64,000 bases of DNA from assembly GCA_015059845.1 (NCBI GenBank), contig SUZR01000001.1:186001-250000 (forward strand). The letters run 5' to 3'. Position 1 is the first letter of the stretch. Each line of letters begins with the position of its first letter. Below the pieces are notes generated by a model. It did no database searches. It was not told the origin of the DNA and saw only the letters and a program-made list of their open reading frames with translations. The stretch is from Rikenellaceae bacterium. Its GTDB lineage: Bacteria; Bacteroidota; Bacteroidia; Bacteroidales; Rikenellaceae. Positions 39,438-48,637 of the stretch are shown piece after piece. The position numbers and the translations under genes are program-made.

Positions 39438-40511
39438 ATGAATAATAACACCTTTTGTGTGATTATGGCCGGCGGAATAGGTTCTCGATTCTGGCCAATG
39501 AGTCGAAAACATACGCCAAAGCAGTTCCTGGATATTCTCGGAACTGGTAAGTCTTTTATTCGAGCTACCTTTGAGCGCTTTTTGCCTCTTGTGCCTGTTG
39601 AGAACTTTATGGTTGTCACCAACGGAGCATACAAGGAGCTGGTTTTGCAGCATATCCCTGAGCTGAAGGAGGAGCAGATATTGTGTGAGCCTATTCGACG
39701 CAACACTGCACCCTGCATAGCTTATGCGGCATATACGTTGCTGAAGAACAATCCCGATGCGAAGATGATAGTCACACCCGCAGACCATTTGATTCTTAAC
39801 GAGGTGGATTTTCACACTATAATAAACGAGTGTTTGGAGTATGCACAGGCCAACGACGCATTGATGACGGTGGGTATCAGACCGAGCCGTCCAGAGACCG
39901 GATATGGCTATATACAGAAGTCAAATAATGACATCATCAGTCGCGTTAAGTGTTTTACGGAAAAGCCTCATTTAGAGCTTGCTCAGACTTTTGTTGAGTG
40001 TGGCGAGTTCTTCTGGAATTCGGGTATTTTCATCTGGACTGTTAAGAACATTGTAAAGGCTTTTGAAAGGCATCTTCCCGAGCATCACGCGCTCTTCTCA
40101 GCCATAATGGATGAGCTTGGAACGGCTGGTGAGCAGAAGGCCATCGAGCAGGTCTTTTCCGAGTGTAAATCCATATCGGTTGACTACGGAATTATGGAGA
40201 AGGCGGACAACGTATATGTGCGCTGTGGCGACTTCGGCTGGAGTGACGTGGGAACGTGGGGCTCGGTCTATCAGCTCTCGCGCAAGGACCGTTACGCCAA
40301 CACCAAATCTCACGAGGGGTGTTACACATACAACACACGCAGCACGATAATCTCAATTCCGCAGGATAAGATTGCGGTAATCAATGGCTTACGCGATTAT
40401 ATTGTAGTGGATACGGATGATGTTCTGATGATTTGTCCGCGCAGCGAGGAGCAGAGCATTAAGAAGTATATCGACGATGTGAGATTCGACAAAGGCGAGA
40501 AGCATATTTAG
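39438..40511 (+). CDS. manC: Mannose-1-phosphate guanylyltransferase
   Basis: FCVIMAGGIGSRFWPMSRKHTPKQFLDILGTGKSFIRATFERF; ILCEPIRRNTAPCIAYAAY; FTEKPHLELAQTFV; GDFGWSDVGTWGSVYQL. Confidence 0.95.
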   Translation: MNNNTFCVIMAGGIGSRFWPMSRKHTPKQFLDILGTGKSFIRATFERFLPLVPVENFMVVTNGAYKELVLQHIPELKEEQILCEPIRRNTAPCIAYAAYTLLKNNPDAKMIVTPADHLILNEVDFHTIINECLEYAQANDALMTVGIRPSRPETGYGYIQKSNNDIISRVKCFTEKPHLELAQTFVECGEFFWNSGIFIWTVKNIVKAFERHLPEHHALFSAIMDELGTAGEQKAIEQVFSECKSISVDYGIMEKADNVYVRCGDFGWSDVGTWGSVYQLSRKDRYANTKSHEGCYTYNTRSTIISIPQDKIAVINGLRDYIVVDTDDVLMICPRSEEQSIKKYIDDVRFDKGEKHI

Positions 40512-40534
40512 AATTTTTCTTTTATTGAGATAAC

Positions 40535-40570
40535 AAGCCCCAGCAAACTTATTTTGTCGGGGCTTTTTTA
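40535..40570 (+). terminator. Hairpin terminator after manC
   Basis: agccccagcaaacttattttgtcggggcttttttatt. Confidence 0.75.
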
Positions 40571-40604
40571 TTGCAATTATTCCCTGTTTTTGAACAAAAA
40601 TTCT

Positions 40605-40612
40605 TACATTTG
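40605..40612 (+). promoter_or_regulatory. TAnnTTTG -7 promoter upstream of OPT transporter
   Basis: tacatttg with an upstream TTTTTG. Confidence 0.55.
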
Positions 40613-40681
40613 TAAGAATATATGCCACAACAACTGGCATATATGTACTTGCTATGTCATAAAACTATAAAATTCAATATT

Positions 40682-42625
40682 ATGGAACAGCAGAAACAGA
40701 ACGTATCGCTCCCCGATAACGCTTATCGAGAGCTTAAGCCGGGTGAGGAGTATAAACCATTAATGCCGGCCAACACCACACCGGCCGAGGTTACACCCTA
40801 CTCGGTTACGATGGGTATCGTTATGGCCATCATCTTCTCGGCCGCAGCAGCCTTCCTCGGTCTTAAGGTGGGACAGGTTTTCGAGGCTGCAATTCCTATT
40901 GCGATTATCGCCGTTGGTATGGGTACTGCACTCGGGAAGAAGAATATGCTCGGACAGAACATCATCATTCAGTCAATCGGAGCTTCGTCGGGTGTTATTG
41001 TGGCGGGTGCAATTTTTACCTTGCCTGCGCTTTACATCCTCGGACTTGATGCGCAATTCTACCAAATTTTCCTCTCATCGCTGTTGGGAGGTGTGCTGGG
41101 TATCGTGCTTTTGATTCCCTTTAGAAAATATTTCGTTAAGGATATGCACGGCAAGTATCCCTTCCCCGAGGCTACGGCTACAACCGAGGTATTGGTATCG
41201 GGCGAGAAGGGCGGTAATCAGGCCAAACTACTTGCAGTAGCAGGTTTGATAGGAGGTCTTTACGACTTCGCAGTCAGCACGTTCGGTGCTTGGACTGAGG
41301 TTGTGTCAACACGTATCTGTGCCTTTGGTGAGATGTGTGCCGACAAGTTTAAGGTTGTCTTTTCGCTCAATACGGGTGCAGCTGTTTTGGGTCTTGGATA
41401 TATCATCGGTTTGAAGTATGCCGTTATCATCACCGCGGGCTCGTGCCTCGTATGGTTCTTGATAGTGCCACTCATTGGCTCTATTGCTCCCGATGCGGCG
41501 GCACTCACTCCTGAGAGTATCTTTACTGACTATGGTCGCCCCATTGGTATTGGAGGTATCGCTATGGCTGGCTTGATTGGTATTATCCGTCAGGCGGGTA
41601 TCATTCGTCAGGCTGTAGGCTTGGCCGTAAGCGAGCTTACATCGAAGAAGGGCGGCTCGGTTGTAGCCGTTGAGCGTACGCAGCGCGACCTGCCGATGAA
41701 ACTCATCTTGTCGGTGTTGATTGCGGCGCTCATCTCTTGCTGGGTATTCTTCCACTTCGGATTGCTGGGTAACGGTATGCAGAGCATCGTGGCGTTGCTG
41801 ATTGTATTTGTAATAGCCTTCCTGTTCACTACCGTGGCAGCTAATGCCATCGCTATCGTGGGTACAAACCCCGTGTCGGGTATGACCTTGATGACACTCA
41901 TTCTCAGCTCGTTGGTATTGGTTAGTATTGGCCTTAACGGCACGGAGGGTATGACCGCAGCGTTGATTATCGGAGGTGTTGTTTGTACGGCTCTCTCGAT
42001 GGCTGGAGGCTTTATTACCGACCTTAAGATTGGCTACTGGCTCGGAACTACTCCTAAGAAGCAGGAGGGCTGGAAGTTCCTCGGAACGTTCGTATCGGCA
42101 GCTACCGTTGCTGGCGTTATGATTGTCCTGAACGACACTTACGGCTTTACCGGCGAGGAGGCTTTGGTAGCACCTCAGGCTAATGCTATGGCAGCAGTTA
42201 TCCAGCCCCTGATGACGGGCGGCTCAACACCCTGGATTCTCTACTTTATGGGTGCTGCTCTGGCTCTGGTTTTGACCGCTATTGGTGTGCCTGCATTGGC
42301 ATTCTCTTTGGGTATGTTTATCCCTATGTATCTGAATGCTCCGCTGGTTGTCGGAGGTCTTGTAGCGTGGTTTGTATCTTCTCGCTCGAAGGATGAGGCA
42401 CTGAATAAGGCTCGCTTCGACCGTGGTACGCTTATCGCCTCTGGTTTTATCGCTGGCGGTGCTTTGATGGGCGTTGTGTCGGCTGTGTTGAAGTTCGTTG
42501 GCGTAGAGTGGTTTATGGCCGATTGGGCTGCATCGAAGAGCGCCGAGTGGTTGGGTCTTGTGATGTACATCGCACTGATTGCTTATATGGCTTGGCATAC
42601 AATGAAGGCAAAGAAAGAGGAGTAA
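40682..42625 (+). CDS. OPT-family oligopeptide transporter
   Basis: Multi-TM 647-aa protein; LKVGQVFEAAIPIAI; NIIIQSIGASSGVIVAGAIFTLPALYILG; KYPFPEATATTEVL. ATG at 40682 preferred. Confidence 0.92.
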   Translation: MEQQKQNVSLPDNAYRELKPGEEYKPLMPANTTPAEVTPYSVTMGIVMAIIFSAAAAFLGLKVGQVFEAAIPIAIIAVGMGTALGKKNMLGQNIIIQSIGASSGVIVAGAIFTLPALYILGLDAQFYQIFLSSLLGGVLGIVLLIPFRKYFVKDMHGKYPFPEATATTEVLVSGEKGGNQAKLLAVAGLIGGLYDFAVSTFGAWTEVVSTRICAFGEMCADKFKVVFSLNTGAAVLGLGYIIGLKYAVIITAGSCLVWFLIVPLIGSIAPDAAALTPESIFTDYGRPIGIGGIAMAGLIGIIRQAGIIRQAVGLAVSELTSKKGGSVVAVERTQRDLPMKLILSVLIAALISCWVFFHFGLLGNGMQSIVALLIVFVIAFLFTTVAANAIAIVGTNPVSGMTLMTLILSSLVLVSIGLNGTEGMTAALIIGGVVCTALSMAGGFITDLKIGYWLGTTPKKQEGWKFLGTFVSAATVAGVMIVLNDTYGFTGEEALVAPQANAMAAVIQPLMTGGSTPWILYFMGAALALVLTAIGVPALAFSLGMFIPMYLNAPLVVGGLVAWFVSSRSKDEALNKARFDRGTLIASGFIAGGALMGVVSAVLKFVGVEWFMADWAASKSAEWLGLVMYIALIAYMAWHTMKAKKEE

Positions 42626-42643
42626 AATTTAAAACAATATAAT

Positions 42644-43861
42644 ATGGAACTGAAAGAGAGATTTCTGAAATATGTTTCGTTCGACACGCAGTCTGACGAG
42701 AACAGCACAACATTCCCCTCGACCGACAAGCAGCTCGTGCTGCTCAACTATCTGGCTGACGAGATGCGTACGCTCGGTCTGGAGGATGTGACCGTAGATA
42801 AGTATGGTTATACGATGGGTACAATCCCCGCGACAAAGGGCTATGAGAATGCCCCCGTAATCGGCTTTATCGCCCACGTAGATACATCGCCCGATATGAG
42901 TGGCAAGGATGTAAAGCCCCGCACTATCGAGGAGTATGACGGCAGCGATATCCAGCTCAATGGCGCGCTGACAATGAAGGTTGCGGATTTCCCCGAGCTG
43001 AAGAACTTCATCGGCCACACGCTCATTCACACCGATGGCACTACCCTGCTGGGTGCTGACGACAAGGCGGGCTGTGCCGAGATTATGACCGCTGCGGAGT
43101 ATCTTATCTCTCATCCCGAGATTGCACACGGCAAGATTCGCATCGGCTTCACGCCCGACGAGGAGATTGGTCGTGGTGTGGATTACTTCGACGTGGCAGC
43201 TTTTGGAGCTGACTTTGCCTACACGATGGATGGTAGCGCCGAGGGCGAGCTGGAGTACGAGAACTTCAATGCTGCGGCGGCAACTATCGAGATTCAGGGC
43301 CGTAACGTACACCCCGGATACGCCAAAAATAAGATAATTAACGCCATTCAGGTTGCGTGCGACTTGAACTCACTTATCCCCTCGGTTGAGCGCCCCGAAC
43401 ACACCACGGGTTACGAGGGATTCTACCACTGCGTAGGCTTCAACGGCACGGTTGAGAATGCTAAGATTTCGTACATCATCCGCGACCACGATAGCGAGAA
43501 GTTCGAGCAGAAGAAGGTCTTTATGTGGTCTTGCGTGGATTTGTTGCAGAAGAAGTATGGCGAGGGCGTGCTGAAGCTCACGCTGAAGGACCAGTACTTC
43601 AATATGCGCAAGATGGTGGAGCCGCATCCGCACGTGATTGACAAGGCTGTGGAGGCTATGCGTATGGCCGATGTGGAGCCTGTAATCAAGCCTATTCGTG
43701 GCGGTACGGATGGCGCACGCCTCTCGTTTATGGGTCTTCCCTGCCCCAATATCTTTGCTGGCGGTATGAACTTCCACGGCAAGTTTGAGTACTGCTCGCT
43801 GAACACGATGCAGAAGGCTATGCAGGTGATAATTAACTTGGCTCAGTTGTGGGCTAAGTAG
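42644..43861 (+). CDS. pepT: Peptidase T
   Basis: FLKYVSFDTQSDENSTTFPSTDKQ; GFIAHVDTSPDMSGKDVKP; LLGADDKAGCAEIMTA; GFTPDEEIGRG; IRGGTDGARLSFMGLPCPNIFAGG. Confidence 0.97.
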   Translation: MELKERFLKYVSFDTQSDENSTTFPSTDKQLVLLNYLADEMRTLGLEDVTVDKYGYTMGTIPATKGYENAPVIGFIAHVDTSPDMSGKDVKPRTIEEYDGSDIQLNGALTMKVADFPELKNFIGHTLIHTDGTTLLGADDKAGCAEIMTAAEYLISHPEIAHGKIRIGFTPDEEIGRGVDYFDVAAFGADFAYTMDGSAEGELEYENFNAAAATIEIQGRNVHPGYAKNKIINAIQVACDLNSLIPSVERPEHTTGYEGFYHCVGFNGTVENAKISYIIRDHDSEKFEQKKVFMWSCVDLLQKKYGEGVLKLTLKDQYFNMRKMVEPHPHVIDKAVEAMRMADVEPVIKPIRGGTDGARLSFMGLPCPNIFAGGMNFHGKFEYCSLNTMQKAMQVIINLAQLWAK

Positions 43862-43885
43862 CGTAAAACACAAAAATAAAACGTT

Positions 43886-44398
43886 ATGGATGGCTTCAAG
43901 GAGATTAATCCCGCTGCTGTGACCGACAACTTTATAAAGCTTATCGGCGAGGATTGGATGCTCATCACGGCGGGTGACCACGTCGAGTGCAACACGATGA
44001 CAGCCTCGTGGGGCGGCGTAGGATATTTGTGGAACAAGCCTATCGCTATTGCCGTCATACGTCCGCAGCGTCACACCTTCGAGTTTACCGAGCGCGAGCA
44101 GATGCTTACGTTGTCATTCTTCAAGGAGGAGTATCGTGATGCCTTAAAGTATTGCGGGTCGCACTCAGGACGCAACGAGGATAAGATACACAATGCAGGT
44201 CTATCGGTTACCTTCACCGACGAGGAGGTGCCGGCAATCACGCAGGCGTCGCTTGTGCTGGAGTGCAGGAAGCTCTATTGCGATATGCTCAAGGAGGAGT
44301 GTTTCCTCGACAAGAGCATTATCGACAAGTGGTACGCAGCCAAGGATTACCACAAAGCTTATATTCTTGAGATAACTCACGCTTATATAAAGGAGTAA
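43886..44398 (+). CDS. Flavin reductase-like domain protein
   Basis: NTMTASWGGVGYLWNKPIAIAVIRPQRHTFEFTE: FMN-binding split-barrel flavin reductase motif. Confidence 0.85.
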   Translation: MDGFKEINPAAVTDNFIKLIGEDWMLITAGDHVECNTMTASWGGVGYLWNKPIAIAVIRPQRHTFEFTEREQMLTLSFFKEEYRDALKYCGSHSGRNEDKIHNAGLSVTFTDEEVPAITQASLVLECRKLYCDMLKEECFLDKSIIDKWYAAKDYHKAYILEITHAYIKE

Positions 44399-44402
44399 TA
44401 AG

Positions 44403-46319
44403 ATGAACAGGTTTGGTTATGTAAAAGTAGCTGCTGCTACGCCTATGCTGCGTGTGGCCGATTGTGAGTACAACGGCGCTCAGACTATCTCTATGATGCA
44501 GCAGGCGGCAGATAGCGGTGTGCAGGCCGTGGTGTTTCCCGAGCTGGGAGTGACGGCAAGCACGTGTGGAGATTTGTTTATGCAGCGCACTCTGCTCAAG
44601 GGAGCGGAGCAGACGCTGATGCAGATTGTCGAGGCGAGTGCCGACTTCCCGTTGGTGGCTATCGTCGGTCTGCCTCTTGTGGCAAACGACAAGGTTTATA
44701 ATTGTGCTGCTGTGGTGTCGCAGGGTATGCTTATTGGCGTTGTTCCCAAGACATACCTCTCGGCTGCCGAGCGCAAATACTTCGACTCGGGTGCAAATAA
44801 CCACGCCGAGGAGATTGAGATTGCAGGATTCTCGGCTCCGTTTGGTACGGACCTTACCTTTGCTATTGATGGTGTGCAGTTCTGCGTAGAGATTGGTCAG
44901 GATGCCGAGGCACCCATTCCGCCATCTACCTTTCAGGCATTGCAGGGGGCTAAAATCATCTTTAACCTCTCGGCTGCGGCTGAGCTTACGGGCAAGGGCG
45001 AGAAGCGCGAAGAGATGGTTCGCAGCTACTCTAAGCGCAGTTGCTCGGCCTATGTATCAGCCTCAGCGGGCTTTGGCGAATCGACAACAGATATGGCCTT
45101 TGCGGGCGGTAGTATTATCGCTGAGAATGGCGAGGTGTTGTGCGCAGCAGAGCGTTTCAGCCTGACAGAGCAGCTAATCGTTGCCGACGTGGATGTGGAG
45201 CTTATCGAGAATCGTCGCCGACAGATGGCACTCTTTACAAGCAATAGCGAGCTACCCTACTATCGCCGTTTCGATGTCTTCTCACCCGAGGGCGCAGAGT
45301 TTGGCGAGGAGCTTGCACGCAGGATTAACCCTATGCCATTTGTCCCTAAAGCGGGAGCTGAGCGCGACAGGAGATGCGAGGAGGCATTCTCTATCCAAGC
45401 ACTCGGACTTGTCAAGCGTCTGCAACACACCTCGTGCAAGAGTGCTGTTGTTGGTATTTCGGGCGGTCTGGACTCTACGCTGGCCCTGCTGGTTACCGTT
45501 AAGGCCTTCGACCTGCTGGGACTCGACCGCAAGGGTATAGTGGGCATAACAATGCCTGGATTCGGCACTACGGACCGCACGTATAACAATGCCGTTACGC
45601 TGATTAAGAAGTATGGTGTAACATTCCGTGAGATACCTATCGCGGAGGCTTGCAAGCAGCACTTCGCAGATATCGGACTGCCTGAGGGTGACCGCTCTGT
45701 GACGTATGAGAATGCACAGGCACGCGAGCGTACGCAGATACTTATGGATGTTGCCAATATGACGGGCGGTATGGTTATCGGCACGGGCGATTTGAGTGAG
45801 CTGGCGCTGGGCTGGGCAACGTATAATGGCGACCAGATGTCGATGTATGGCGTGAATGCATCTGTGCCCAAGACGCTGGTGCGTCACATTGTGGAGTGGC
45901 GAGCCGAACAGGAGGAGGATGAGGCCGTGAAGGCGGCGCTGAAGGATGTTGTTGCTACGCCCGTGAGTCCTGAGCTTCTGCCTGCCAACGAGCAGGGCGA
46001 GATAGCGCAGAAGACCGAGGATTTGGTTGGCCCATACGAGCTGCACGACTTCTTTATCTACAACTTTATCCGCAACGGTTTTTCTCCCGAAAAGATACTA
46101 TTTATGGCCGAAAATGCGTTTGATGGTAAACACGACCGTGAAACTATCCTCAAGTGGCTAAGAACGTTCCTGCGCCGTTTCTTTATGCAGCAGTTCAAGC
46201 GTTCGGCTATGCCCGATGGCCCGAAGGTGGGTAGCGTCTCTTTGTCACCGCGTGGAGATTGGCAGATGCCCTCGGATGCTGTGGCGGCGATGTGGCTCAA
46301 AGAGTGTGATAACTTATAA
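44403..46319 (+). CDS. nadE: NAD(+) synthase, glutamine-hydrolysing
   Basis: N-terminal nitrilase-like amidase domain; VVGISGGLDSTLALLVTVKAFDLLG (PP-loop SGGxDST). Confidence 0.95.
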   Translation: MNRFGYVKVAAATPMLRVADCEYNGAQTISMMQQAADSGVQAVVFPELGVTASTCGDLFMQRTLLKGAEQTLMQIVEASADFPLVAIVGLPLVANDKVYNCAAVVSQGMLIGVVPKTYLSAAERKYFDSGANNHAEEIEIAGFSAPFGTDLTFAIDGVQFCVEIGQDAEAPIPPSTFQALQGAKIIFNLSAAAELTGKGEKREEMVRSYSKRSCSAYVSASAGFGESTTDMAFAGGSIIAENGEVLCAAERFSLTEQLIVADVDVELIENRRRQMALFTSNSELPYYRRFDVFSPEGAEFGEELARRINPMPFVPKAGAERDRRCEEAFSIQALGLVKRLQHTSCKSAVVGISGGLDSTLALLVTVKAFDLLGLDRKGIVGITMPGFGTTDRTYNNAVTLIKKYGVTFREIPIAEACKQHFADIGLPEGDRSVTYENAQARERTQILMDVANMTGGMVIGTGDLSELALGWATYNGDQMSMYGVNASVPKTLVRHIVEWRAEQEEDEAVKAALKDVVATPVSPELLPANEQGEIAQKTEDLVGPYELHDFFIYNFIRNGFSPEKILFMAENAFDGKHDRETILKWLRTFLRRFFMQQFKRSAMPDGPKVGSVSLSPRGDWQMPSDAVAAMWLKECDNL

Positions 46320-46330
46320 AACACAATACA

Positions 46331-46933
46331 ATGAAGAGAATAATAATACTTGCCATTGCGGCAATGACACTAACCGCGACAAGCGCACAGGCCCAGAACT
46401 GGCTTGACGCACTGAAGGGTGTGGCCACTACGGCTATTGATAAGGTTACGGGCGGACAGCTCACGGCAAACACGCTCTATGGCACGTGGTCGTACAACCA
46501 GCCTGGCATAAAGCTCTCGTCGAGTACAAATGCGTTGTCGGACTTGACAGCCTCGGCGGCGACATCTACCCTGCAGAGCAAGATGGCCAAATACTACGAG
46601 AAGGTTGGTATCAAGGCGGGTGCTTGTAGCTTTGTATTCAATCAGGATGGCACCTTTACATCTACCTTCGGCAAGAAGACATCGGGCGGTACATTCACCT
46701 TCGATGCGGCGAGCAATCAGCTCACCCTGCAATACAACACGGGATTGCTGAAGCTGGGCGCAATCAACGCCTATGCATATATGAATGGTGGCAATTTGCA
46801 GATTCTGTTCCCGATGGACAAGCTGCTTACGCTGCTCACGGCGTTAGGCTCGACAAACAGCTCACTCTCGACGGTTACGTCGCTGCTCAAGAGTTATGAC
46901 AGCGTGAAGATTGGTTTTGAATTCTCAAAATAA
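46331..46933 (+). CDS. DUF4923-like secreted protein (lipocalin-like)
   Basis: Signal peptide (AIAAMTLTATSAQAQ), NWLDALKGVATTAIDKVTGGQLTANTLYGTWSYNQPGIKLSS. Confidence 0.75.
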   Translation: MKRIIILAIAAMTLTATSAQAQNWLDALKGVATTAIDKVTGGQLTANTLYGTWSYNQPGIKLSSSTNALSDLTASAATSTLQSKMAKYYEKVGIKAGACSFVFNQDGTFTSTFGKKTSGGTFTFDAASNQLTLQYNTGLLKLGAINAYAYMNGGNLQILFPMDKLLTLLTALGSTNSSLSTVTSLLKSYDSVKIGFEFSK

Positions 46934-46940
46934 CATAGCT

Positions 46941-47564
46941 ATGAAGAAGATTTTGTATATACTCGCATTGTGCGTAACGCTAAGCGCTACAAACTCGGCT
47001 CAGGCGCAATCGCTGGATGCCCTGCTGAAGAGCCTGAGTAGCTTTTTTGGCTCGTCAGAGCAGGAGCAGACACCTGCACAGCCCAAGATTACCCACCCCG
47101 AGGCGTATGAGCTGATGGGTCGCTGGGTTTTTGATGGTCTTGTGATGGATTACACGGGCGATAGCTCGCTGGCGGCTGTGGCTATCTCAACCCTCGAGAG
47201 TCAGCTGCCTACGTTGGCCACAAAGTTTAATCTGGTTGCAGGACGTGACTACATTAATGTAAATGAGGATGGCTCTATCGTGGCGGTGCGAGGCGAGAGC
47301 AAGATGACGGCATATTGCACCTACTACGACTCATACTCGGGCGAGGCTTCGCTGACGTTCAACTTTGACGGCAAGAGCGTGAGTATAACTGCTACTATTA
47401 TCGAGCAGGATGGCAAGACTAAGGTGTTGTTCAATGCCAATCGCCTGATGAATCTTTTGGCGCAGCACTACTCGAAGTTCAACGAGAACACAACCTTGCA
47501 GATGGCCAAGACGGTGATTGACAGCTACCCAGGCATAAGGGTTGGAGCTACAATGAAACGTTAA
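46941..47564 (+). CDS. DUF4923-like secreted protein, tandem paralogue of the preceding gene
   Basis: Signal peptide (LALCVTLSATNSAQAQ), MGRWVFDGLVMDYTGDSSLAAVAISTLESQL parallels the upstream paralogue. Confidence 0.72.
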   Translation: MKKILYILALCVTLSATNSAQAQSLDALLKSLSSFFGSSEQEQTPAQPKITHPEAYELMGRWVFDGLVMDYTGDSSLAAVAISTLESQLPTLATKFNLVAGRDYINVNEDGSIVAVRGESKMTAYCTYYDSYSGEASLTFNFDGKSVSITATIIEQDGKTKVLFNANRLMNLLAQHYSKFNENTTLQMAKTVIDSYPGIRVGATMKR

Positions 47565-47567
47565 AAA

Positions 47568-47602
47568 AAGAAAAGGTGTCCGATTTCCAGACACCTTTTT
47601 TC
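47568..47602. terminator. Bidirectional hairpin terminator
   Basis: aaaaggtgtccgatttccagacacctttttt. Confidence 0.85.
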
Positions 47603-47623
47603 TTGCTCATTAAGCCCAAATAG

Positions 47624-48610
47624 TTACTTAATATACACCTCAAGCAACTTTGCATTTCCCTTCAACGAAACCACATCGGCATCGGCGGGAATCATCACCA
47701 GCTCGTAGGGGGTGATATGCTCGGTCACGCCACCCACTGTTACGTCGGCCTCGCCCGTAGTACAGATATAGAGAACAAACGAGTCGAGTGACGCGTAGTC
47801 AAACTCCTTCTCGCCCTCAAGAGCGATGATGTTTGTGGTGAAGTAGGGACAGTCAACCATCTTTACCGACTGATTTACCTTCTCCTCGTACTGCATATGA
47901 CACTTGTCGCCATCGCTGGCAAAGTCGATAGCATCTACAGCCAGAGCGGTGTGTAGCTCGCGGGGATTACCCTTATCGTCAACACGATTCCAGTCGTAGA
48001 TACGGTACGTCACATCCGACGTTTGCTGAATCTCCAGCACCTCGATACCCTTACCCAGAGCGTGTACAGTACCTGCGGGGATGAAGAATACATCTCCCAC
48101 CTTAACCTCTACACGATTCAGAATCTCGGGCAGGCGGTCCTCATTCACAGCAGCGAGGTACTCCTCACGGGTGATAGAGGTATCCTTGAAGCCAACGTAG
48201 AGCGCAGCACCAGGCTCACAGCCCGACACATACCACATCTCGGTCTTGCCGTATGAGTTGTGACGCTCGGCAGCCAACTCATCGTTGGGATGCACCTGTA
48301 CGGACAACACGTCGTGGCAGTCGAGGCTCTTAATCAAAAGCGGGAAGGTCAAGCCATAACGCTCGTAGTTCTTCTCACCGATAAGGTTACCCATATATAC
48401 CTCGATAATCTCCTCGATGGTGTTCTTCTTCAGCAGACCATTGGCAACAACAGACTCATCGCCCGCAACGGCCGACAACTCCCAGCTCTCGCCATAGCAC
48501 TTCGCAGGGTCAATCTTCGCACCCTTGCCAGCCTTCACACTTGCCAATAACTCGTGGCCACCCCACAGACGCTCCTTCAAGCGAGGGATAAATTTAATAG
48601 GATAAAGCAT
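47624..48610 (-). CDS. manA: Mannose-6-phosphate isomerase, class I
   Basis: YPIKFIPRLKERLWGGHEL; LLIKSLDCHDVLSVQVHPND; FIPAGTVHALGKGIEVLEIQQTSDVTYRIYDW. Confidence 0.94.
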   Translation of the reverse strand: MLYPIKFIPRLKERLWGGHELLASVKAGKGAKIDPAKCYGESWELSAVAGDESVVANGLLKKNTIEEIIEVYMGNLIGEKNYERYGLTFPLLIKSLDCHDVLSVQVHPNDELAAERHNSYGKTEMWYVSGCEPGAALYVGFKDTSITREEYLAAVNEDRLPEILNRVEVKVGDVFFIPAGTVHALGKGIEVLEIQQTSDVTYRIYDWNRVDDKGNPRELHTALAVDAIDFASDGDKCHMQYEEKVNQSVKMVDCPYFTTNIIALEGEKEFDYASLDSFVLYICTTGEADVTVGGVTEHITPYELVMIPADADVVSLKGNAKLLEVYIK

Positions 48611-48637
48611 AGTTTTCCTTACTATTTATTGTTTGTA

